From: Bacteroidales bacterium
Lineage (GTDB): Bacteria; Bacteroidota; Bacteroidia; Bacteroidales; VadinHA17
Direction: 5' to 3'
DNA length: 13,094 nucleotides
Assembly (NCBI GenBank): GCA_030692905.1
Contig: JAUYBT010000182.1
Span: 1-13,094 of the forward strand
A program made the position numbers and the translations under genes. Positions 7,938 through 13,094 of this stretch are shown here, one piece after another (position 1 is the first letter of the stretch; every line of letters begins with the position of its first letter). The notes beneath the pieces were generated by a model. The model was not told the DNA's origin, made no database searches, and saw only the letters and a list, made by a program, of their open reading frames with translations.

Positions 7938-7964
7938 TTTCTTTCTATTTCTCCCTATTTCTTT
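7935..7964. repeat. Three 10-bp tandem repeats, candidate integrase arm sites
   Basis: CTATTTCTTT, CTATTTCTCC and CTATTTCTTT follow each other without gaps, directly after the tRNA-like junction. A 10-bp period puts every copy on the same face of the helix. Short repeats close to att cores are where the arm domains of tyrosine integrases bind; that reading is inferred. Confidence 0.5.
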
Positions 7965-8039
7965 TATATATCTGTGTGTCATGTAATTAAAAAACACATA
8001 TAGGCATTACAATTTATTAAAAAGAAACAGAATGAAATA

Positions 8040-8071
8040 TTTGTTTCAGTAATGTTTCAGTAATATCTTTG
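8040..8071 (+). promoter_or_regulatory. Integrase promoter with tandem repeats in the spacer
   Basis: TTTG at 8040-8043 and TATCTTTG at 8064-8071 match the Bacteroidota -33 and -7 elements with a 20-nt spacer. Two exact 11-bp tandem repeats, GTTTCAGTAAT (8043-8053 and 8054-8064), fill the whole spacer. The perfect palindrome TTGTTTAAACAA (8069-8080) covers the start point. The integrase ATG is at 8088, so the leader is very short. Binding of a repressor or of the integrase itself to these repeats would block the promoter (inference). Confidence 0.65.
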
Positions 8072-8087
8072 TTTAAACAATTATACT

Positions 8088-9344
8088 ATGGCAAGTTTTA
8101 ATATAGAACTTAACAGCAAGCCTGTTAGAAATACCAACGAACATACACTGTTACTCAGAATAACAGTTGATCGTAAGCCCGCAAGAATAAAAATGAATTA
8201 TGCTATACCAAAGAAAGACTTTAATCCAAATCCAAAGGAGTATAAGTATGTACGAGCATCTCATCCAAAACACAAAGTAATAAATGACCACATTGATGCC
8301 AAGATTCAACAACCGAAGGATGCAATAACAGAACTTGAAAAAGAACATGCAACAGTTACCGCAAATACCATAAAATCCAAGATGCTTGCTCCAACAGCAA
8401 AGAGTTTCCTTGAGTATGCTAAACAGGTAGCAAATAGTCTTTTGGTAAATAATCATTATGGGAACTATAATAAGTACAATACAATTATCAATAAACTAAC
8501 AGATTATAGAAAAGGTGAGGATTTACATTTTGATCAAATTACTCCATCTTTTTTATCTTCTTTTGAAGCATCACTACTAAAACTTGGTAACTGTGTTAAT
8601 ACGGTTAATTGTAATATAAGGACTCTTCGGGCCATTTATTATAAAGGTATTGAGAATGGATATATAGACCCGGGGAAGAATCCCTTCTTTACATTTAAAT
8701 TAAAACAAAGCAGGCCGAATAAAGACAGATTAAATCAGGAAGAAATCACAACAATTGAAGGTCTGGTTTATCCTAAGGATAGTCTATTGTGGAATGTGCA
8801 TAATGTTTTCCTGTTCTCATTCTATTGTGCCGGAATAAGAATAAGTGATATACTTCAATTGAAATGGAACAATGTTCAAGATGGAAGATTAGTATACACA
8901 ATGTATAAAACGAACAAAGCTCATTCTGTAAAGCTTAAAGAGAAACCATTGGCAATCCTGGAGAAATATAAGGACAGCGGAAAATCATTCATTTTCCCTT
9001 TCTTTTCTGACAGATTCGATTACTCTGACCTGTTGTACCTTCATAATCAAATTGGAGCTAAAACAGCCTTAATAAACAAGTACCTAAAAAAAGTTGCAGA
9101 GAAGGCAGAAATAACTAAAAAAATCACAACTCATACTGCCAGACATTCTTTTGCAGATTTAGCACGTCAAAAGACAGATAATATTTATAACTTGTCAAAG
9201 ACATTGGGGCATTCAAGTATTAAAGTAACAGAAGCTTATTTGGCTTCATTTGATCAGCAGGCTGTTGATGACACAATGGATAGCATGTTTGATGAACCTA
9301 AGAATAAAGTGCCTGATAGTGTGAATGACAAAAGAATTGAATAA
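8088..9344 (+). CDS. Tyrosine recombinase / integrase of a mobile element
   Basis: A 418-residue site-specific recombinase, expected to integrate and, with an excisionase, excise the element at the tRNA-like site. Residues 1-75 form the arm-type DNA-binding domain common in Bacteroidota (VDRKPARIKMNYAIPKKDF), about 103-195 the SAM-like core-binding domain (LRAIYYKGIENGYIDPGKNPF), and 215-390 the catalytic domain. The catalytic set is complete: Arg251 in GIRISD, Lys274 in MYKTNKAH, His349 and Arg352 in HTARHS, His375 in LGHSS and the nucleophile Tyr384 in EAYLASF. It is full length and probably active. The start at 8088 fits the promoter just upstream. A tail-like duplicate of its end follows at 9397. 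Confidence 0.95.
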   Translation: MASFNIELNSKPVRNTNEHTLLLRITVDRKPARIKMNYAIPKKDFNPNPKEYKYVRASHPKHKVINDHIDAKIQQPKDAITELEKEHATVTANTIKSKMLAPTAKSFLEYAKQVANSLLVNNHYGNYNKYNTIINKLTDYRKGEDLHFDQITPSFLSSFEASLLKLGNCVNTVNCNIRTLRAIYYKGIENGYIDPGKNPFFTFKLKQSRPNKDRLNQEEITTIEGLVYPKDSLLWNVHNVFLFSFYCAGIRISDILQLKWNNVQDGRLVYTMYKTNKAHSVKLKEKPLAILEKYKDSGKSFIFPFFSDRFDYSDLLYLHNQIGAKTALINKYLKKVAEKAEITKKITTHTARHSFADLARQKTDNIYNLSKTLGHSSIKVTEAYLASFDQQAVDDTMDSMFDEPKNKVPDSVNDKRIE

Positions 9345-9359
9345 ATTTATTGCTCATTG

Positions 9360-9405
9360 AAATGATGCCTGGAAATAGGAAAAGAATTAAGTCCAGGCTT
9401 CATTT
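9360..9405. repeat. Inverted repeat after the integrase gene
   Basis: AAATGATGCCTGG (9360-9372) and CCAGGCTTCATTT (9393-9405) pair over 13 positions with one mismatch around a 20-nt loop, 16 nt after the integrase stop. There is no T tract, so it may be a factor-dependent or inefficient terminator. The right arm overlaps the start of the integrase relic. Confidence 0.45.
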
Positions 9406-9450
9406 GATGAAAATGCTATTGATAATACGCTATATGGAGTGTTTAACTAA
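9397..9450 (+). pseudogene. Relic of a second integrase C-terminus
   Basis: Read in frame, these 18 codons give ASFDENAIDNTLYGVFN and a stop. They align without gaps to the tail of the intact integrase, ASFDQQAVDDTMDSMFD (9243-9293), with 8 of 17 residues identical and mostly conservative changes elsewhere. At DNA level the first 13 bases of the match (9396 and 9242 onward) are identical. A stop codon (9388-9390) lies just before it, and no catalytic domain remains. It is probably the stump of another integrase replaced by, or recombined with, the present gene. Chance similarity is unlikely, but the segment is short. Confidence 0.6.
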
Positions 9451-9461
9451 AAATCAAGTTC

Positions 9462-10304
9462 ATGAAAGAATCTGAAAATAGCGTCAAGGATTTATTATAT
9501 GAGTTTTCCAATATTACCGTTGACATTAATCCCAAAGAAACATTCGGTAAAGTTGATGATTCAGGTATAAATTTTTGGGATTTTATATTAATATTTAATC
9601 GGAACTTCTCAGTTGATAGCAACAACCCAAAGGATTTAGATCAAAAGATAAATCTAGAATATAATAAGTACATCACTGAAAAAAAATTAAATGCTTATAA
9701 AGAAATTGATGATGTTGTTGTTTCAGAGGACTCATTACTAAAGAAAAAAAATTACATAAATAGTATCAAATCACAAATTGTAGAATTATTATCGAATTAT
9801 TATTATCATTCGGAAGATAAAACTTCAGAGTACTTTCATCTACTAAAAAATAATTATATCAAACGATCTATTCCTGAACAAAAGAGGGTTGATCGCTTTT
9901 ATGAAAGTGAGTTAGTTCATCCATTTTTGATTGTTCAGAAAGAAACACTTGAAAATATTTCCAATTACCTTGATGAAAAGAATAATATGTTAGATAAAAT
10001 AAATATTACAATACCAGAAGAATCTACAAAGAATATAATAGGTTCTTTTAACTTAAGTTGGCAAAAAAGCAAAATTGATTTAATTGAACTGATTATTGCA
10101 TTGCATGAAACTAAATCAATATTTAAAGACAATGAACTAATGAACCAAATCGACATGATAACTGTATTTTCAGATATTTTCAGATTAGATTTATCAGATT
10201 ATAGAAATGACTTGTCTCAAGCAAAAATAAAAAGAAAAATAAGAAAGGCCCCCTTTATAAATAGGCTTAAAATTGCTTTTGAGAACTACTGTTCAAAAAG
10301 TTAA
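9462..10304 (+). CDS. RteC-family regulator of element excision
   Basis: A 280-residue protein assigned to the RteC family from its C-terminal part (residues 197-276): LSWQKSKIDLIELIIALHET, then FSDIFRLDLSDYR, then KIKRKIRKAPFINRLKIAF, matching the family pattern W-x-GSK-x-LIELIYAL / F-x-IDLGDYY / RK-x-x-x-T-x-FL-x-x-L. In CTnDOT, RteC activates the excision operon by binding upstream of its promoter. The N-terminal 190 residues are helical, very Lys/Glu/Asn-rich and poorly conserved, as usual. A 31-bp palindrome and the excisionase-like gene follow directly, so control of that gene is the natural guess. The rteA/rteB two-component genes are absent here. The ATG at 9462 has no clear ribosome-binding site. 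Confidence 0.8.
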   Translation: MKESENSVKDLLYEFSNITVDINPKETFGKVDDSGINFWDFILIFNRNFSVDSNNPKDLDQKINLEYNKYITEKKLNAYKEIDDVVVSEDSLLKKKNYINSIKSQIVELLSNYYYHSEDKTSEYFHLLKNNYIKRSIPEQKRVDRFYESELVHPFLIVQKETLENISNYLDEKNNMLDKINITIPEESTKNIIGSFNLSWQKSKIDLIELIIALHETKSIFKDNELMNQIDMITVFSDIFRLDLSDYRNDLSQAKIKRKIRKAPFINRLKIAFENYCSKS

Positions 10305-10364
10305 GGATTCAATTAAAAAAAGTTAAGTTTTTTACTAGTTGATTCTCTGCTAATAACAAATTAA

Positions 10365-10395
10365 ATGTATAGAGTCTATTATAGACTCTATACAT
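10365..10395. promoter_or_regulatory. 31-bp perfect palindrome, candidate RteC operator
   Basis: ATGTATAGAGTCTAT (10365-10379) and its exact complement (10381-10395) flank a single T. It starts 60 nt after the RteC stop and ends 40 nt before the TACGTTTG element of the next operon, which puts it at about -80 to -50. That spacing suits an activator site. No T tract follows, so a simple terminator is less likely, although a hairpin in the RteC transcript is possible. Confidence 0.6.
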
Positions 10396-10435
10396 ATTTA
10401 TCTTATCTACAGCCACTTACGTTAAATATTTAGTT

Positions 10436-10443
10436 TACGTTTG
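10436..10443 (+). promoter_or_regulatory. -7 promoter element of the HTH-RepA operon
   Basis: TACGTTTG matches TAnnTTTG, 31 nt before the ATG at 10475. No TTTG is found at the usual -33 distance, as expected of a promoter needing an activator. The 7-mer TTACGTT occurs twice, at 10417-10423 and overlapping this box at 10435-10441; it could be a second binding site, for example for the HTH protein itself. Confidence 0.55.
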
Positions 10444-10474
10444 TACCGTAATTCATTCATTAATTTTTTAAAAA

Positions 10475-10696
10475 ATGAAAAACGATACAGAAAATATCAT
10501 TAACAAATGGCTTCCTTCAGACGAAGTTTGTCGTTTACTCATGATTTCCAAAAGGACCCTTCAGTCTTATAGAGATCGTGGAATCCTACCGTTTGCCCAG
10601 ATAGGGCGAAAAATCTATTACAAAGCATCAGACATTGATGAGTATCTTAATCTGCACTACATTAAAGCAGCTTATCAGAAAGGCAGTGCAGCATGA
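10475..10696 (+). CDS. Excisionase-like helix-turn-helix protein
   Basis: A 73-residue DNA-binding protein of the MerR-like winged HTH (HTH_17 / excisionase) type. The helix-turn-helix spans residues 12-35 (WLPSDEVCRLLMISKRTLQSY), followed by the wing RGILPFAQIGRKIYYKASDIDEYL, which is the family signature. Small proteins of this kind next to Bacteroidota integrases include the Xis proteins of CTnDOT-type elements, which bend att DNA for excision, and also transcription regulators; sequence alone does not separate the two. Its stop overlaps the next start by four bases (ATGA), so the genes are translationally coupled. The promoter element TACGTTTG and the 31-bp palindrome lie upstream. Confidence 0.85.
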   Translation: MKNDTENIINKWLPSDEVCRLLMISKRTLQSYRDRGILPFAQIGRKIYYKASDIDEYLNLHYIKAAYQKGSAA

Positions 10697-11094
10697 ATAA
10701 ATTTTGGAATTATGAATCCGGGGAGGTCAAAATTGATGAGCAATGTCTTTACGACTCTCTATTTTTAAAAGGGTTTAGATGTTTTAAACCAACGAATGAT
10801 AACTTCAAATACATTGTGATTTTCATTGACAATACTGTCGACATTTACTTTGAGAATAAGTTATGGCGCTTCTGTTGTTGGCTTATCGATAAAGAATTTA
10901 AATCAGTAGCAGAGGAGGAACGGACACATGTTAAAGAGGCTTTAATAAAATGCAAAGAGACATTAAAAAATGAAAACCTCACTCAGTTAAAAATCGAAGA
11001 TTTAGAGAAATGTGGGGAAAATGAATCAAAAAAATTCCTACAGAGATTAATAACGAAATCAGGTGTTGAAAAAGGAAGTGCATATGGCTTATAA
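10693..11094 (+). CDS. Unknown 133-residue protein in the HTH-RepA operon
   Basis: I do not recognise this protein with certainty. It is soluble with no signal peptide. The first 75 residues (CLYDSLFLKGFRCFKPTNDN, then KYIVIFIDNTVDIYF) resemble the small N-terminal module of some element-borne primase-helicase proteins, where a 'GF.x(n).y..v.i.dn.v' pattern precedes the catalytic part; no catalytic part is present here (tentative recollection). The rest is charged and helical (EEERTHVKEALIKCKETLKNE). It overlaps the HTH gene by 4 nt at its start and the RepA-like gene by 11 nt at its end, which suggests a product made in fixed ratio with both, perhaps a replication partner. Confidence 0.7.
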   Translation: MNKFWNYESGEVKIDEQCLYDSLFLKGFRCFKPTNDNFKYIVIFIDNTVDIYFENKLWRFCCWLIDKEFKSVAEEERTHVKEALIKCKETLKNENLTQLKIEDLEKCGENESKKFLQRLITKSGVEKGSAYGL

Positions 11095-12388
11095 AGAACG
11101 AAGGAGAAAGGTCAATCGTTACCTCATTAAGCGCAAAAAACAATTTCAGCAATTTCTGAAACGAAGCCAGTCTGATAATAGTGTTAACAATTTTCGATCT
11201 GTAGATATTGGTAGTAGAAATGGAAACCACAAGATCCTAAATACCAATGTTGATTTTCATCAACCTAAACTAAATAGAAAACAGATTGAAATAGCAGAAC
11301 AAAATGAAGTCAAAAAAAAACGGGATGTTGTAGATAAAGTTTCGGTTGACGAATTAAAACCTCAGACTAAGGGAATAGATCAATTGGCAACTCCATTCGA
11401 TATGTTCAAAGATGAATATACGCTGGAGGAGATGCTTGATCTGAAGATTACAGAGATTCCATTTTTGGTTGAAAAACTCATACCAAAGGAAACCCTCGTA
11501 GTTTTAGCCGGACAAAGTGAAATTGGCAAAAGCACCTTATATACACAACTTGCACTTGCCATTGTTAGAGGTGATAATGAATTCCTGGGATGTAAGCTTA
11601 ATTCAAAACATAAAAGAGTACTTATAATTAGTACTGAAGATGGTTGTATCCCTTTTTCATTTAGAACAAACAGGCAGATAATTCAGTCGCCAATTGGAGT
11701 TGAAAAAAGGAAGAATTTTAAGGTGATATTCAGCTATGACAACCTTGAAAACAGGATTAAGAATCATCTTGAAAAAACGCCAGTAGACCTTGTCGTAATT
11801 GATGCATTTGGTGATGTCTTCCAAGGCGAAATCAATGCATCAAACTCAGTGAGACAATTTCTTAACAAATATGTAAGCTTCATTCAGAAATATGGTTGTG
11901 CAATCCTATTTGTTCATCATGTATGTAAGGGCAATAAGAAACAAAAATCGGATAAAGATCAATTGCTCGGAAGTACCGGTATTGAAGGGAAAATGAGAAA
12001 TGTCCTTATGCTGTCAATTGTCAATGATCAACATCAACTAAGTATCGCGAAGGGAAATTATGTTAACCGTGAGGATAAGAACAATCCAATTTACTTGAGC
12101 TTTGATGACAAGACTTTGACATTTTCAAAAGCAGATTGTCCGGCAAAACCAAAGGAAACTAATGAAAGTACTCGAGCCTCCGGCTCGGGCAGTAGCAGAA
12201 AGGGTAGACCAGGAAGACAAAAAGACATGAAACTTTATAATCTGGCAATTAAACGATTCAACGAGAAAGTACCGCAAGTTGAAATTGCAAAAGAAGTAGG
12301 AAGAGATAAATCAACTGTCTGCAAATGGTTAAAAGGATACAATGAAAGCAAAGGGTACGACTTTTCAAAAGTCGGAGAGGTTGATTGA
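11084..12388 (+). CDS. RepA-like AAA ATPase with C-terminal HTH
   Basis: A 434-residue predicted hexameric DNA helicase/ATPase of the RecA/DnaB-like RepA (AAA_25) type found in plasmids and integrative elements. The ATG at 11084 is chosen for the AAGGAAG ribosome-binding site at 11072-11078; an in-frame GTG at 11063 has none. Residues 1-100 are very basic and low in order. Walker A is GQSEIGKST (143-151), Walker B is LVVIDAFGD (236-244), and a FVHHVCKG motif (277-283) and GSTGIEGKMRN (297-307) follow, as in RepA. A Gly/Ser linker (365-372) leads to a HTH (VPQVEIAKEVGRDKSTVCKWL, 397-417). It probably helps the excised circle replicate, or regulates the element (inference). It is last in the operon. 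Confidence 0.85.
   Translation: MAYKERRRKVNRYLIKRKKQFQQFLKRSQSDNSVNNFRSVDIGSRNGNHKILNTNVDFHQPKLNRKQIEIAEQNEVKKKRDVVDKVSVDELKPQTKGIDQLATPFDMFKDEYTLEEMLDLKITEIPFLVEKLIPKETLVVLAGQSEIGKSTLYTQLALAIVRGDNEFLGCKLNSKHKRVLIISTEDGCIPFSFRTNRQIIQSPIGVEKRKNFKVIFSYDNLENRIKNHLEKTPVDLVVIDAFGDVFQGEINASNSVRQFLNKYVSFIQKYGCAILFVHHVCKGNKKQKSDKDQLLGSTGIEGKMRNVLMLSIVNDQHQLSIAKGNYVNREDKNNPIYLSFDDKTLTFSKADCPAKPKETNESTRASGSGSSRKGRPGRQKDMKLYNLAIKRFNEKVPQVEIAKEVGRDKSTVCKWLKGYNESKGYDFSKVGEVD
12171..12189. repeat. GC-rich hairpin inside the RepA-like linker
   Basis: CGAGCC (12173-12178) pairs with GGCTCG (12182-12187) around TCC, with one more C-G and a T-G pair outside. It is a GC island in a very AT-rich gene and encodes the residues RASGSG of the linker between ATPase and HTH. 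The frame stays open. It shares the CGAGCCTC...CGGG layout with the intergenic hairpin at 6128-6152. Confidence 0.45.
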
Positions 12389-12412
12389 AATACTTACTTG
12401 ATACTAAAGAGG

Positions 12413-12440
12413 GGGGTGATAAAATCACCCCTTTTCTTTT
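12413..12440 (+). terminator. Rho-independent terminator of the HTH-RepA operon
   Basis: GGGGTGAT (12413-12420) and ATCACCCC (12424-12431) form an 8-bp stem with an AAA loop, followed directly by TTTTCTTTT. It begins 25 nt after the RepA-like stop. Confidence 0.9.
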
Positions 12441-12770
12441 ATTGTTATCTACTTATCTTTCTCATATACTGTTTAATACTATACTTTCATAGGTATATCT
12501 AACAACTAAACATGCAATGTTTAGTTGCAATATATATAATATAGTATATATATGCATAATTCAATTCGCAACTCGCAACTTTCGCATCTGTACCCCTTTA
12601 CGCCTACTTTTTATCATTATTCATTATACTGTATATGAAGGGCTTAAGTATACTAAAATAGCCTTCTGACAATATATGCCCGGGTGCTTATAGTACCCAA
12701 TATCGACCCCCCCTATGCTCCGTTGGGAGAAAATCACCCGGTACTAGTATTCACAAAATATTTTGAAAAA
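12441..12770. other. Non-coding, repeat-rich, origin-like region
   Basis: No convincing gene is present. In order it holds a perfect 11-bp inverted repeat with a GCA loop (CAACTAAACAT, 12503-12527); a TA-rich tract (12527-12560); two tandem CGCAACT copies near 12570 that share the GCAAC core with the preceding repeat; an inverted repeat with one bulge (12637-12644 and 12660-12666); and GGGT/ACCC (12682-12698). Hairpins, short iterations and a melting-prone tract next to a RepA-like gene are what a replication or transfer origin would show. No known origin family was recognised, so this is a suggestion only. Confidence 0.3.
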
Positions 12771-13094
12771 ATGGTCACAATTATTGGTTCGGAAAAACGC
12801 ATGTCTACAACTGGAAAAGAATTCCACGTAATGATCCTGCAAGGGGACATTGAGGTTGCAGTATCAAAAGAAACAGGCAAACCTTATTTAACTGCTCGTA
12901 AAACATCAATCCCTTGCACCTTTGATGAGAGCATTGCTAAGACTCTGATTGGTCATCAACTTCCTGGTGGCATAGAGCGAGTTGAAGTTAAACCGTATGA
13001 GTTCGTAGTTCCTTCAACGAAAAAGAAGATCAAGCTGTCTCATTCGTATCTCTACTCCAAAGAACCTGCTACAGTTATGGAGGTTGTCGGGTAG
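12771..13094 (+). CDS. Small unknown protein at the window edge
   Basis: A 107-residue soluble protein of unknown function. The ATG at 12771 is preferred: the frame is open back to a GTG at 12684, but that stretch begins with Pro-rich, C-run-derived residues and overlaps a hairpin. It reads as a compact beta-rich domain (TTGKEFHVMILQGDIEVAVS, ARKTSIPCTFDESIAKTLIG, GGIERVEVKPYEFVVPSTKK). The evenly spaced strands and one central short helix would fit a small nucleic-acid-binding or assembly module, but this is only an impression. Its stop is the last codon of the window. Genes of this size between a RepA-like gene and the transfer genes are common in such elements. Confidence 0.65.
   Translation: MVTIIGSEKRMSTTGKEFHVMILQGDIEVAVSKETGKPYLTARKTSIPCTFDESIAKTLIGHQLPGGIERVEVKPYEFVVPSTKKKIKLSHSYLYSKEPATVMEVVG

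Larger units (their letters stand above)
7915..13094 (+). mobile_element. Integrative element, left part (right end outside window)
   Basis: The stretch starts at the truncated tRNA-like site and carries, in order, a tyrosine integrase, an RteC-family regulator, an excisionase-like HTH gene, an unknown gene, a RepA-like ATPase and an origin-like spacer. This set is typical of Bacteroidota integrative conjugative or mobilizable elements. The DNA is clearly more AT-rich than bases 1-7900. No relaxase, coupling protein or conjugation gene is seen in the window, so whether it is self-transmissible is unknown. The genes appear intact, apart from one integrase relic at 9397-9450. Confidence 0.8.

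Noticed and set aside
12684..12770. GTG-initiated N-terminal extension of the last gene
   Set aside because: The extension comes from C-runs and a hairpin region, and is not protein-like compared with the part after the ATG at 12771.
1..13094. CRISPR array, rRNA, insertion-sequence transposase
   Set aside because: No regularly spaced repeats, rRNA segments or transposase genes were seen on either strand.

Overview
The window looks like part of a Bacteroidota chromosome, probably Bacteroidales-like. The evidence is a TonB-dependent receptor with a carboxypeptidase-regulatory N-terminal domain, a DUF1080 protein, promoters of the TAnnTTTG type, A-rich start regions with few Shine-Dalgarno sites, and an RteC-family regulator. 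All genes seen are on the + strand. This is inferred from protein families and motifs; no database search was possible.

Positions 1-7910 read as host chromosome. First come the 3' part of a plant/trypanosome-type ATP-dependent 6-phosphofructokinase gene (its start lies before the window), a HAD phosphatase 1 nt downstream, and a 790-residue TonB-dependent receptor. A hairpin-rich spacer follows, then two adjacent, diverged DUF1670 genes with predicted helix-turn-helix segments, a secreted DUF1080 (3-keto-glycoside hydrolase-like) protein, and an exported protein of unknown function. A perfect 15-bp-stem terminator closes this part.

From about 7915 to the end of the window, visibly more AT-rich, lies the left part of an integrated mobile element. 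Its left edge looks like the 3' end of a minus-strand tRNA gene, cut in the T-arm. Next come three 10-bp tandem repeats (candidate arm sites), a canonical promoter whose spacer is two 11-bp tandem repeats, and a complete tyrosine integrase with a Bacteroidota arm-binding domain. Right after it is an 18-codon relic of a second integrase C-terminus. An RteC-family gene follows, then a 31-bp palindrome, and then a promoter-like site in front of a three-gene overlapping operon: an excisionase-like HTH protein, an unknown 133-residue protein and a RepA-like AAA ATPase with a C-terminal HTH. A strong terminator ends the operon. The next 340 bases hold several inverted repeats and an AT-rich tract, an origin-like region with no clear gene, before a last small unknown gene that ends exactly at the window edge. 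The element's right end is not in the window.

The most interesting hypothesis is a compact excision switch: the RteC-like protein would bind the 31-bp palindrome and activate the excisionase-RepA operon, while the integrase has its own repeat-filled promoter. This resembles the logic of CTnDOT, but rteA and rteB homologues are not visible here.
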